DNA from: Scleropages formosus | Taxonomy: Eukaryota; Chordata; Actinopteri; Osteoglossiformes; Osteoglossidae | Assembly (NCBI RefSeq): GCF_900964775.1 | Contig: NC_041808.1 | Location: forward strand, 4,484,595 to 4,548,594 | Reading direction: 5' to 3' | Length of the DNA: 64,000 nucleotides | Part shown: positions 11,056-22,559 of the stretch, piece by piece | Numbering within the stretch: the first letter of the stretch is position 1 | How the letters are laid out: each line of letters begins with the position of its first letter | Program-made: the position numbers and the translations under genes | Notes under the pieces: model-generated | Seen by the model: only the letters and a program-made list of their open reading frames with translations | What the model was told of the DNA's origin: nothing | The model's database searches: none

Positions 11056-11850
11056 GTGAATGCAAGTCTTTGGTTAGATTCTGTAATGTGTTTCATGATG
11101 GTGGAGGATTCAAACTGCAATTTTAGAGGATCATTAACCTGGCTTCCCAGCTGCTATTGCACCCTGGGAGCTTAGCCATGTGATTTTGTGGGCTCTTCAA
11201 CCTTTCCTTTTGTGAATAAATTTTCTTGACCGCCTTCCCACAGGTGGGCCGTATTCATCGGTATATCCATGTATGGCCAGTTCAGTGAGCATTACCGCGT
11301 TCACTTCATCACAGTACAAAAATGGTCTCTTCCTCCTCGTTTAATTGCTGGAGTCCTCATCCCAATGCTGCTCTCCTGAAAGAGAAGCTCCCACGGGTGA
11401 GCAAGTAAAAGCTTCATCAGAGGGGAGCGATGCCATTTCTCATCAGATTTTATCTGCTCTCAGACAGGCCTTCTTGGTAACGCGGCATATGAGTGGAGAC
11501 ACGTGCTATTTAGGGAGAAAGACAGAAAACACAACTAGACGACCTCCCACCACAGCAGCTCAACATAGCCAGAATATTGCGGAAAGCAGAGATCATATCA
11601 GGACAAGAGAATATCTTGCACGGAGTGTACCGCACATATGGGAATTGCAGCCACACGTCTGTGAGCTGCGCTACTTCCGGTGTCTACAACTAAGTAAATG
11701 GTGCACAAAGTGGCTCCTTTGGTGAGGTGGACGGTGCAGAAGGGGTGCTGCGTCTGTGCGGTTTTAAAGTGTCGAGCGCGGGATGGGAACGGGGGGGTTC
11801 GTGAGAGAGGGACCAGGAACAACACGAAACAACATTTGCTCCTGTGGTGT
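11056..11850 (+). repeat. Duplicated 3' flank of fshr unit 1
   Basis: Aligns with 37150-37800 beyond copy 3: GCAAGTCTTT, CACCCTGGGAGCTTAGCC, AGCATTGCTCTCCTGAAAG-type sequence, GGTAACGCGGCATAT and CTGTGAGCTGCGCTACTTCC. It is part of the tandem unit, not a gene; no coding frame is shared between the two copies. Confidence 0.7.
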
Positions 11851-11965
11851 GAAAAATTGTTTCTTTGAGTGTCATGTGCATATATGTCCAACACTGTAAA
11901 AAAGGATTTGAGGTTTTAGTTGCCTCAGCTCATTTTCCTAAGTCAGTTCAATTAAAAAGTTGGGT

Positions 11966-12228
11966 GTGCAGGTGGTCTCCGATTTACGATGGTTTGACTT
12001 GCGATTTTTCCCACTTTACGATGGTGAGCTCGCAATACATGTTCAGTAGAAACCGTACTTCGAATTTTTAATTTTTCCCGGGCAAGCGATACATGGAGCG
12101 ATACTCGGAGCGATACTCTGATCTCCCATTCTGTCACACAGAGTTGTGCATTGGGTCTATTAAATGCATTTTCGACTTACGATATTTGACTTATGACGGG
12201 TTTTGGGGAACGTAACCCTGTACTTGAA
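11966..12228 (+). mobile_element. Non-autonomous mariner/Tigger-like DNA transposon
   Basis: Starts CAGGTGGTCTCCGATTTACG, continues with TTTACGATGGTGAGCTCGC, TTCAGTAGAAACCGTACTTC and CCCGGGCAAGCGATAC, and ends with ATTAAATGCATTTTCGACTT and GGGAACGTAACCC. From memory this is close to a non-autonomous mariner-superfamily element common in land-vertebrate genomes. The 3' terminal repeat looks cut short. No coding capacity. Confidence 0.55.
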
Positions 12229-12678
12229 ATATCACGTTTAACCGTGCCCAACTAATGAGTTAAATCGGAGTTGTTCAGGCAACATAGATTTCTTGACTCA
12301 ACTACTGAATGTGTGGCCCCTGCAAAAACACAGACATCCCCACAGAGCCAACAAGCCCCGTCCAACCTTGTACGGCACCGTGCACGAGAAGTAACTCCCT
12401 TTTTTAAATCAGCAGTTCCCAAGGTCAGAAGAAGCTTTTGGCCTGCATGTATTTACCAAAATGGGTATTAAATTAAATGTTCAACAGATAATAAATGTTG
12501 CACAGGGCTGTCAAAGCGAGCCCTGCAGCTGCAGTTTGTAATCATGCTTCAAACGCCAAAGATTGTTAATAGGCAATTTTAAAACTTGTATGATTTTTAG
12601 TTACTGGACTTCATTATGTCAGCATTATTTCTTTGCAAGTAAAAATATCTAGAAATTAGTAAAAATATTTAAAAAAAA

Positions 12679-12893
12679 AGGGGGGTGCGGTGGCGCAGTG
12701 GGTTGGACCACAGTTCTCTTCTCCGGTGGGTCTGGGGTTCGAGTCCCACTTGGGGTGCCTTGCGACGGACTGGCGTCCCGTCCTGGGTGTGTCCCCTTCC
12801 CCCTCCGGCCTTACGCCCTGTGTTGCCGGGTAGGCTCCGGTTCCCCGTGACCCCGTATGGGATGAGTGGTTCTGAAAATGTGTGTGTGTGTGT
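12679..12893 (+). repeat. SINE family A
   Basis: GGTGCGGTGGCGCAGTGGG, GGGTTCGAGTCCCACTTGGG and GTATGGGATGAGTGGTTCTG followed by a short TG tail and A-rich DNA. Plus orientation, flanked by A-rich sequence. Confidence 0.9.
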
Positions 12894-13017
12894 ATTTAAA
12901 AAAACTATCAATAAATCAGTAGAAAAACTGCTGGCTAGCCCAGGATCGCAGAGGCTGGGAGAGATTCATTGTCTTATGCTCCACCTGGAGCGAAAAGTAT
13001 TAATCTAATCTAATGTA

Positions 13018-14085
13018 CAAACCCCATATCCAGAAAAGTTTGGACACTTGCAACAAAAACTAAAAACTGTAATTTGTTCAATCACTTGAACTTTTATTTA
13101 ACTGATAAAAGCACTGAGAAAACATTTTTGGTATTTTCACTCCCAAAGCTAATTGTATTTTGTAAATATAAAAAAAAACAGAATGTGACGCCTGCAGCAC
13201 GCAAAAAAAAGTTGGGACAGAGGCAAAACAAGATTGAAAATGTTACAAGTAACACTGTTCTGGAAGGTCCCACAATGAGCAGTTTGACGAATAACAGGCG
13301 ATGTTATCGAGACTGAGCATAAAAGGAACATCCACCAAGGCTTAGTCTTTACAAGCAAAGATGGGTCGTGGTTTGCCGCTTCGTGCTCATCTTTGTGAGA
13401 ATATTGTCAGTCAGTTACTTGACGGTGTTTCTCAGCGCAAGATTGCAAAGAATTTAGGTCTTGCAGTATCTACAGTTCATAATGTCGTGAAAAGATACAG
13501 GGAGTCAGGGAAAATCTTTGTGCGTAAACGCTCCGGGCGGAAGCCGCTGCTGAATGCCCGTGACCTTCGAGTACTCAGGTGCTATTGTTTGAAAAACCAT
13601 CATGCTACCGTGATGGACATAGCCACATGGGCTCGGAAGTACTTCGAAAAATCATTGTCACTCGCCACAGTCCGCCGCTACATCAAGAAATGCAACTTGA
13701 AATTGTGTTATGCAAAGGGGAAGCCATTTAAAGTATGTTCGATTCTATTCTATTCTATTCTATTCTATTAATTTTGTAATTAATTTTTTATTCTATTTAT
13801 TAATTTTGCGCAGAAACGCTGCTGAGCTCTCCGGACCCGAAGTCATCTGTCTGAGATGGACCGAAAGACAGTGGAAACGTGTTCTGTGGGCAGATGAGTC
13901 TACATTTCAGCTTGTTTTTGGGAAAAACAGACATCGGATTCTACATGCCAAAGATGAAAAAGACCATCCAGACTGTTACCAACGAAAAGTGCAAAAACCA
14001 CCTTCTGTGAGGTGCATCAGTGCCCACGGCATCGGTGATCTGCATGTATGTATAGATAGCACTGATGCGGAGGCTTATGTTATGC
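13018..14085 (+). mobile_element. Tc1-type DNA transposon, 3'-truncated
   Basis: The left end CCCATATCCAGAAAAGTTTG resembles Tc1-type terminal repeats of fish. Transposase begins at 13361 (MGRGLPLRAHLCENIVSQLL) with a helix-turn-helix (SQRKIAKNLGLAVSTVHNVV), then the linker GRKPLLNARD. The catalytic part follows at about 13812-14085 with WADESTFQLVFGKNRH (second catalytic Asp region) and PPSVRCISAHGIG. A (TTCTA)n-like insertion at 13738-13810 interrupts the reading frame, and similarity stops near 14085 before the third catalytic residue; no right terminal repeat was found. Inactive. Confidence 0.85.
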
Positions 14086-15490
14086 TGGAAATTTGGAGAG
14101 ACATATGCTGCTCAGTAAAGCTTACGAACAGATTACAGTTATTAGTTTTTGTTGCGTTTTTAGAAAATGCTCTAACTTGGCTAGAAATGGGCTTTGTAAA
14201 ATATAACAACTTGTGTTACTGGGAGTTTGAGCAGGGAAATGGGTTCATTGAAAATCAAGGCTGGGAGGACGGTCTTGAGAGGCACCTCCTTGATGAAAAG
14301 TTGTCCTCGGGCTGAAAGCTTAATTTCCTTGAATTCGAGCCTAAACCTTCTGCTGTGTGTCGGTATTCTAATGAACGGTGTCATGACATGCGTCCTTACA
14401 TCTATTTGTTTGTAATGATTACATAAACTTTGAAATCAAATGTGATTCTTTTCATGGGATTTGTTGAAACAAAAATAATTATGCATTATTATGGTCATAA
14501 TTACGGTCTTATTCCTTAAAGCCAAGGACAAAACTAATCGTGTGTTTTCAATGTATATCTCCATTGGTCTGGTTTTGGGAACAGAAATACAGCTTACTAT
14601 GGCAATATATTACATTAAAATATGTATTTTGTAATAACTGACAGTACATGCTTTATAAATGAATGCTCAGTTGTGTTCTGTAGACTTCCAGTTTGGCGGA
14701 GGAGGCTACAGAAGGAGTGAACATTAGCCTTCTCATTGTTGCAGAATAAAGTGATAGCAAGCAAGAGTTTCTGGAAAAAGAGATTATTGAAGTTGCTGTT
14801 GTACTGAAGGAGCACATTGTTCTGCAAGAGCTACAAAATGTTGATTGCTTAGGTTTTGTTTCACAATTTCCACTTTTATTATACCTGCAGTTGTTCTTGT
14901 GGTAAAAGCACAGTAAGGCTGTTTTCCATAGTTTTATTAAATGTAAATGTAAAGCATGTTGCATTTGTCATAATATTCTGAGTTCTATGTATACTAATAC
15001 CAAAATACCCACTGTAAGTTTTGAAAAGAAATAAAATTGCATTTTGAATCTTCTTTGATTTTGATGAATCTATTTCATGTAGAACTATTAGAAAAGAGAA
15101 ACTTAAGTTGTGTGGGCAAATTATGCAGTTCAACTTGTTGGAAAAACAACTCTTGATAAGTAACCTGGCTGCCTTAAGAAGACATGTTAATTCAACTCTA
15201 AGGAAAGATTAAAGCAACTTTTATTATTATTTTTGCACAACGATAAACCTCTTGTTGGTATCATTAAAAGAACTTGCTTAGACTTCAAGAATACAGTTGA
15301 TGGGACTACTTTGCTAAGTGCACCGTGTCAGCCAAGTTTATTCCAAGTCTGAAGAACTCAGATACTCCTCGTTAAAATTTGAAGGAACTCAGACCTGTGC
15401 TAACAGCTGCAGTTTCTCAGCTATCTTAAACTCGAAATTTTAAAAACAGGTTACAAATTATTCTAAGATTTTAATTTCGTTTAATTTTCA
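14086..15490. other. AT-rich intergenic DNA between fshr units 1 and 2
   Basis: About 1.4 kb of AT-rich sequence with no recognised gene, RNA or repeat family. Short minus-strand frames at 14615-15133 have no motif and are not supported as coding. Confidence 0.5.
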
Positions 15491-15722
15491 GTATTTTACG
15501 GGGAGAGCAGTGAGTGGGTTGGACCGGGTCCTGCTCTCCGGTGGGTCTGGGGTTCGAGTCCCGCTTGGGGTGCCTTGCGGCGGACTGGCGTCCCGTCCTG
15601 GGTGTGTTCCCCCCCCTCCAGCCTTCTGCCCTGTGTTGCCAACCTGGTTAGGCTCCAGCTCCCCGCGCCCCCGCATGGGACAAGCGGTTTCAGACAACGA
15701 ACGTGTGTGTGTGTGTGTCCGT
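15491..15722 (+). repeat. SINE family A just upstream of fshr copy 2
   Basis: GAGTGGGTTGGACCGGGTCC, GGTTCGAGTCCCGCTTGGGG, GGGACAAGCGGTTTCAGAC and a short TG tail. It ends about 15 bp before the conserved 5' flank of copy 2 and so replaces whatever upstream DNA copy 2 once had. Confidence 0.9.
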
Positions 15723-15734
15723 TACGCTGGGTGC

Positions 15735-15940
15735 ACTGGCTAATCCAAGGTCCCGCCGGACTCCTCCTCAGTTTCGGGCGGAGCGCCGAGCATCCCAAAA
15801 GCAACGACCCAGAGCGACTGAGACCGCAGAGCGACACTCGCGCGCCTTCGCACCGTGAGCCGCTGTTGGCAGGAGACGCCCATCCACGTGCACGAGAAAG
15901 AACCGTTACTCTGGTTTACGGCACCCAGCGCCCAACGTCC
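15735..15940 (+). promoter_or_regulatory. 5' flank/5' UTR of fshr copy 2
   Basis: Homologous to 1270-1504 and 29070-29291, with shared GGCGGAGCGCCG, TGAGACCGCAGAGCGAC and CTTCGCACCGTGAGCCG. No TATA box is seen. The SINE at 15491-15722 lies immediately upstream, so any regulatory sequence further out differs from the other copies. Confidence 0.5.
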
Positions 15941-18900
15941 ATGATGAGGATGCTCTACCTGTGGCTGCTCCTGGCGCTCGTCCCGCTGCTCTCGGACCCG
16001 TGGCCGGTGGGGACCGATGATGGTTGCTTCAGCGAAAAGAACTCCTTCTTCTGCGTGGGGGACGAAGTGCGTCGGATGCCCGCCGTCATCCCCAGCAACA
16101 CCACCAGCGTGTGAGTAGGACGCAGCAGCAACACCACAGTAATACCACGGTGAAGGAGGGTATGAGAGAGAACCAGCTCGCACCTGTCCTGTCTCGTGCC
16201 TTTTTCACTGGTCTCTTCTTCTCCCGCATCCCTGCCGACCGTCACAGCATCACTCGCACACATCTGCCTTCCACTGAAAGGGCGCAGTTTAGGTTCCAAA
16301 CTTTTTGTGTGGTTTCGTATAATAGTGTAGGTTAGTTTGCTGTGTGGGTGCGTGTTAATTTCTTTTTTTAATCTTGTACATGTATTTGTACCATTCACCT
16401 GTTTTACTAAAATCAAGGTTCTGTCGTGCAGTCTTTGTATTAGTTGGTCTTATTGATTTCATTGTTTTATTTTAGGTTTTATTATTGGCATGACGGTTTT
16501 TTAGGTTTTATTTATTCAATAAAGATTTTAATCGTTGGAAGTGGTGAATGGTGAAATTTTTACATGTCGAGTTGGACAGTGTGTGGAACGAGACACCTTT
16601 GGTGGGCTGGTAATCCATTCTGATCCTTGAGAAAAAAAAAAAAAAACCAGACACACAACAGCAGCATCGTGGGACTTGAACCCACAGCCTGGATCTTTTA
16701 ATTCTCCCTCTGAAAATAAAAGGGAAAAAATGTGACTGACAACCATCCTGGATGCTGATTGTCACTCATCCGCCGCGCCCGTTTACAGATTTATTCACTG
16801 GTTTATTTGTGCGTTTAGCCTCTTTGCACAGCGAAGCTCAAACCTGCAACCTTCCGGTACCTTTCCAGCACATCAACCACAACTCCACCTGGTGGCCAGA
16901 GCATGCCACCCCCACCAACACACGAGGCTCCCACCTACTCTCTTGTTGTGTGGATGAAAACACACACACACACACACTTACTTTTATACATTTGTTTTAG
17001 CACATGCTTTTCTCCAAACGTGTGATTCTTAAGTACAGTTAGTTTCTTCCCACCGAAAATGCACCAGTGTTCATCACACACATACACACACACACCAGTC
17101 TGCCTTGTTACAGTGCCCCCCCGTTTCAGACAGTTTTCATTCATTATTGAAACACATTCGCACCTCCTGCCTCCTCACGTTCCCCAACAGCTGTTTTTGT
17201 TTGTTTGTTTTTGTTTGTTTTAGTTTTCTGCTCCACAGTCATTTTGCCCGTTTTCCTCGTTCCCTCGCGACTCTTCGCGACACGTGACACCGACACCCAC
17301 CTTGTGCGAAATCCTTTATTGAAAGACATGCACTTGTTTCCCTTTGTTTTCCAACTGAACCGTGTGTGGGTCATGTACCTGTCAATACCTGGGTGACATC
17401 ATCGCCGCCGATCAGGTCGCACGGGGTCGCGGAGGGAGTGGAGACACAGGTGGACCTGAGGGAATGTCCACTCCACTCCTTCACTGTGTTCCTCAGTTTC
17501 AATGTACATATATGACCTTCAATGAGTTTCACTTAAATGTGATTATTGATTTAATAAACAGATGATTGATTGTGACTGAATTACAGTAAGTCTGGTGGGC
17601 GTGTCTACGAGAGAAGCCCACGGAGAGAAGGGAATCGGAGCGGGTGATGAGATGGTGCTCGTGTGTAGGAAGGGTGTGAAAACGAAAAAATGAGCGCTTG
17701 TGTCGGGACTACGTTGTCTTTGTCTCAGTGCGTCTGTGGTAGAGCAACAGACATCAACCTTATGTACCGCCTCTGATCAGACCCATTGCTCTCTCTTTCC
17801 CTGCCTTTTTTCTCTTTCTTTTCTCTCTCTCTCTCTCTCTCTCTCTTTTTTCTCTTGCTCTCCTCTCTCTCTTTTCCTCTTTCTCTGTCATTCTCTCTGT
17901 CCCTTTTTTCTTTTTTCATTTTCTTTCTCACACTTTTTCTTTCTCTCTCTCACACTCCCTTTCTCTCACACTCTCTTTCTCTTGCTCATCCTCTCTCTCT
18001 TTTTCTCTTCCCCCACCCCTACCTCGCTCTCTCTCTTTCTCTCTCGGCAGGTTGTTGAAGCTGACGAAGCTCACGATCTTACCACCGCAGGCTTTCTGGG
18101 GACTGAACGAAGTGTCCGAAATGTACGCAGCCTCCCAGCACCCCACCATTCACACCCACCTCCACCCCCTGCTGTGCACTACACCTGGGGAACATCGAGG
18201 CTTTTCTGACTTATGATCCCAGCGATAGGCATACTTTTACAGTTTATTAACGTATCCCATCATGCCGAGGGTCAGCGACTCTCACAGGCCTGACTGTAAC
18301 GTATTGCGTGTCGCCTACTCCCCTCCCCCCTGGGGTGAACGAACAAAGAGTCAATAAGGGCTATTTAGTTTCCATGTGCCGTGTTCAGTCTTTGAACCAG
18401 AACATGGTGTGTGGGGATGGTACAAACATGGTACAAACACGAGAGATGGAGATCATGGGCAGGAGCACTCGAGGGTTCACTCGCAAGAAGTGGAGTTCTC
18501 TTCAATGCAGCTGTACCGTGGTGGGGGACAGGGGAGTCACTGGAGGTTCAGGGACATGGCTCTGAGCCTATTTTCTGGGTGTTCGTGGGACAGATCGGCT
18601 ACCATATCTACACTATGCTATATTTACTTCCATATCTATATAGTTATATACGTTAAGTAACTTGGGTATGATATTTTGTGTTTTTTTTTCAAGCCACACA
18701 TCTGCCGCCCTTTAGTGCTACAGCAAGGATGATTTATTGAAAAGGGCAATGTAACACATGAAAAAAAAAATATGCAATAATCTTTTATTTTTTTTTCAAA
18801 TAATAAACCTTATTTATTATATTCCCTGCTGTCCTGTTCCAGCATGCTGACGGAGAACGGGTTCCTGAAAGAGATCGGAGCACTCGCCTTCGCCAACCTC

Positions 18901-21772
18901 TCTAACGTGGTTAAAATGTATGTTTTTCTCCCTCATGTTCAACTCCACGTGAACGATGTGGAAAACTGTTACATCCCAGAATACTCTTCAGCTCTGCTTT
19001 CCCATTACAGAACAATCACCGCATCCAAATATCTGGCTGTGATCCATAAGGATGCCTTCTGGGATCTGCCGAATCTGAGATACCTGTAGGTCTGGTTTTA
19101 TTATTTTTTGTTTTGAACATTGGTGCATAAAGTGGAAAGAAATAAACTTAAGAATCACATGTCTGCAGCTGTGTCTCTCTTTCTCCTAATGTTATGCACA
19201 AATTGTATTTTCTCTGAGATGTATGTCACTCTGGAGAAAACTGTCTGCTAAATGAATAAATGAAAATGCAACTGGGATCATACAAGGTGAGGACTGAACT
19301 TGCAGTCAACTTTGCTGAAGGTCTCAATGGATACTACCAGGCTCAGATTGAACCCAAAGCATCAACAGCACCTTCGGTCCATTGCAGGAAATAATGCAGC
19401 AATTGCACTAGAAAGCCACGCTTAGCACAGAGAACTGATGGTGTGTGTGTGTGTGTGTCTGTTTCCAGGTCCATCACGAACACCGGCCTCAAACGGCTGC
19501 CTGATTTCACCAAGATCCACTCAGCAGCACATGACTTCGTGCTGTATGTGTACATGTGGCTCAGTTTTTTGGGTCTGAATGAACTTTATAACCATCTGGA
19601 TGTGGAAATATGATATAAATGACCCCTGAGGATGCAGGTGATTGATCATTAAAAAGAAATGTCACATTTTTCAAGCTAGTTGTGACCCTTGTGTTCCAGT
19701 GACTTCCAGGACAACCTGTACGTAGACGTGATTCCACCCAACGCCTTTCTGGGAATGACCACTGACATTGTGGAGGACCTGTAAGTTGAACGTCAAAAGG
19801 CATACAGTTGAGTTGTAACTGGTTTGGTGTCCAATCAGAAGCTAGATGTTTGAGTCCATTCAGTCAGCTTCTTGAGCCTCTCAAAGAAAAGTATATTTAA
19901 TCACCCATCCCTCTTCCTACAGGAGACTGTCCAGGAACGGGATCACTGAGGTGCAGAGCCATGCCTTTAACGGCACGAAAATGACGAGGCTGTGAGAATT
20001 CCTTTCATTCCTTTTCAAGCTTTCGCACCCTTACCGTGCAGATGCAAAAGCAGGTGAAGCAGGTGTGGCTGGACAGGTAACTCATCTTCCTCTTTCCATC
20101 CTCAAGGTTTCTCATGGGAAACCAGCAGTTAAGGCACATCCACAGCCAGGCCTTCACGGGAGCAGAAGGCCCTGGTCTATTGTAAGTACAGTCATGTTAT
20201 TTACCCACCTGGCTGTTTGCCAGCCCTGCGCTGGTCACATCCCTCAAGCACAGGTGGAGACCCTCTGGATCAGTTAATGCTGGAACAATGGTTTCTCAGA
20301 CCTTAACCCATCTTACAGTTTGCTAAAACACTGCAAGAATGTTACATGAGCCTCTGAGTGTATTTGGCGGCACAGGGACATCTCGCAGACAGCTGTCAGC
20401 ACCCTGCCGGAGAACATGCTTCACGGCCTCAAGCTGTTGAGGGCCGTGGCAGTGCAGAACCTGAAGAAGCTGCCCAGGGCGGAGCTCTTCACTCAACTCA
20501 TCAAGGCCAACCTGACTTACCCGAGCCACTGCTGCGCCTTTGCCAACTTAAGGAGGAACATGTAGGTGTTGTACCACGGTTCATCGAGCTGGTGCGTACG
20601 TGGCTTCCTGTCCTCGCGGGGACATTTCTGCTAACCACAGTGCATGTGTCCATGTTCGCAGGTCCACGGAGAGCCCATCCTGCAGTCTACCCAACATTCA
20701 GGAGGAAGAGCCACACTTCTTCTGGGAGAACTGTCAGACAAACAACGAGGTATCCTGCTTCCCCAAGCCAGATGCCTTCAACCCGTGCGAGGACATCATG
20801 GGCTCCACCTATCTGCGCGTGTTCATCTGGCTCATCAGCATGTTGGCGATTGCTGGCAACCTGCTGGTGCTAGCCGCGCTGCTGAGCAGCCCCTACAAGC
20901 TGACCATGCCACGCTTCCTCATGTGTAACCTGGCCTTCGCTGACCTCTGCATTGGTGTCTACCTGCTGATCATTGCCGCCATGGACAACCACACTCGCTC
21001 GCAGTACTACAACTACGGGATCGACTGGCAGACAGGGCCCGGATGCACCATTGCCGGCTTCATCACTGTCTTTGCCAGCGAGCTGTCGGTCTACACGCTC
21101 ACGGTTGTCGCTCTGGCGAACTGGCACATCATGTTTCCGCTCCTAGCGGACCAACGCACACTGCTGCGGCACGCTCGCGCCATCATGACCGTTGGCTGGG
21201 TCTTTGCCTTGCTGGCCGCCGTGCTCCCTGTGGTTGGGGTTAGCAGCTACTCCAAAGTGAGCATCTGCCTGCCGATGGACGTGGAGACGACAGTATCCCA
21301 GGTGTACGTGGTGGGGCTGCTGCTGTTGAACGTCCTGGCCTTCCTGGTAGTTTGCATCTGCTACCTGCGCATCTACCTGACTCTGCGCAATCCCAACTTT
21401 GTTCCAGCTGGTGCCGACATGGGCATGGCGCAGCGGATGGCCATGCTCATCTTCACCAACTTCCTCTGCATGGCTCCCATTTCCATCTTTGCAATCTTGG
21501 CCGCGCTCAAGCTACCCCTCATCACCATGTCCCACGCCAAGGTGCTGCTGGTGTTCTTCTACCCCATCAACTCGTGCTCCAACCCCTTCCTCTACATCAT
21601 TTTTACCAAGACCTTCAAGAAGGATTTTTTCTTTCTGACCAGCCGCTTTGGGTTCTTCAAAGCCAGAGCGCAGGTGCACTGCACCGAGATGCCCTCACCC
21701 CCGAGAAGAGTCTGGGTGTCTACCCGCAATGATACCCTCCACTCTCTGGAGTCACTTAACGATTTTCGCTGA
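15941..21772 (+). CDS. fshr: FSH receptor-like, tandem copy 2 (10 exons, intact frame, ERW motif lost)
   Basis: Exons: 15941-16110, 18051-18122, 18843-18917, 19011-19085, 19469-19543, 19700-19780, 19923-19991, 20107-20181, 20376-20561, 20662-21772 (662 aa). All acceptors and donors are canonical and phases match copy 1. Signal peptide ([17 protein letters not shown]), leucine-rich repeats, [10 protein letters not shown], hinge and seven helices are all present. The TM3 motif ERW is A445-N446-W447, so both the acidic residue and Arg3.50 are gone. Intracellular loop 2 is one residue shorter than in copy 1. N559 stands at 6.44 and D545 at 6.30; loop 3 has Gly for the Arg at 6.32. The hinge has no tyrosine (HFFWENC), whereas mammals use a sulphated tyrosine there for hormone docking. 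ATGs at 15944 and 15950 are alternative starts. It could be a decoy, a differently coupled receptor, or a young pseudogene that is not yet broken. Confidence 0.92.
16298..16648 (+). repeat. Retroposon family C inserted in intron 1, fshr copy 2
   Basis: Runs from after TTCCAAAC to a 14-A tail before CCAGACACACAAC. Copy 1 has the empty site (TTCCAAACACCTGACGCACA near 1858-1876). Copy 3 has the same insertion at 29644-29992. The insertion therefore predates the split of copies 2 and 3 and postdates the split from copy 1. Confidence 0.75.
17811..18045 (+). repeat. CT-rich tract before exon 2, fshr copy 2
   Basis: About 235 nt of pyrimidine-rich simple sequence ending in CTCGGCAG at the exon 2 acceptor. 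It is about 65 nt longer than in copy 1 and nearly the same as in copy 3. Confidence 0.9.
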
Positions 21773-21861
21773 GCTCTGACCCCAGCTACCTTAACCTTTA
21801 ACACCTGCACCTGTCAATCTCCATATAATATTGATGGCAGATACTGAAAGTTGTGTGTTAG

Positions 21862-22090
21862 TTTTACATTTATTGATTTAGCTGATGCTTTTCGCCAAAG
21901 CAACTTGCAACGTTAAGGTTACAATTTCAAGCTTACAATTATGTACCCATTTATACAGCTGCGTAATTTTACTTAAGCAATTTTTATGGTAAGTACCTTG
22001 CTTGCGGGTACTATAGCTAGAGGAAGAGATCAAACCTGCAACCTTTAGGGCCAAAAGCAGTAGCTCTAACCACTATGCTACAAGCTGTCC
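21862..22090 (-). repeat. SINE family B in 3' flank of fshr copy 2
   Basis: Reversed tRNA-derived SINE: starts with the 3' end (TTTACATTTATTGATTTAGC, CAAAGCAACTTGCAA), then CATTTATACAGCTG and CAAGTAC-type core, and ends with the reversed promoter (CTCTAACCACTATGC). The same insertion is present after copy 3 (35868-36095) but not after copy 1. Confidence 0.8.
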
Positions 22091-22155
22091 CTCGTTGTTG
22101 TGTTTGCAATGTTGGGTTGTGTATTTGTGCAGTCTTTCTGTTTTTAACTGCAGTT

Positions 22156-22161
22156 AATAAA
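22156..22161 (+). terminator. Candidate poly(A) signal of fshr copy 2
   Basis: AATAAA followed by GGC and 17 A. Copy 3 has the same arrangement at 36155-36160. The signal could belong to the receptor transcript or to an inserted A-tailed repeat. Confidence 0.35.
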
Positions 22162-22214
22162 GGCAAAAAAAAAAAAAAAAACATTTGGGTTTGTTTCAAC
22201 CTTCAATGGTCAAG

Positions 22215-22345
22215 TACACAACACTGGGTGCACAGTTGGAGAGGGAAGGGACACACCCCGGACAGGACACCAGTCCGTCACAAGGCACCGCCAGTAGGAG
22301 AGTGGGCAAAGACCTAGCCTGCTGCACCACTGCATCCCTTTCAAT
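22215..22345 (-). repeat. Old SINE family A remnant
   Basis: Reversed and diverged: GGGACACACCCCGGACAGG, CACCAGTCCGTCACAAGGCA and TGCTGCACCACTGCATCC. More diverged than the other family A copies. Confidence 0.65.
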
Positions 22346-22559
22346 GCTCAAGGAAACAAACACAAGATTAGTTGCGCACACAGGGATCCCGCCTTGCAAA
22401 CGAGAACTGACTGAACTGCGTTGAGCAAAGGCCCTACAGTTCTGTGCACAAAGTCCCACAATTATGGACACAAAGCCTATTATTCAGTCATCTTTTTCAT
22501 GGTCAGTAGTCTATGTTTTGTTATTAACTTCAACTTTATTAAAATAAAGTTATTAATAT

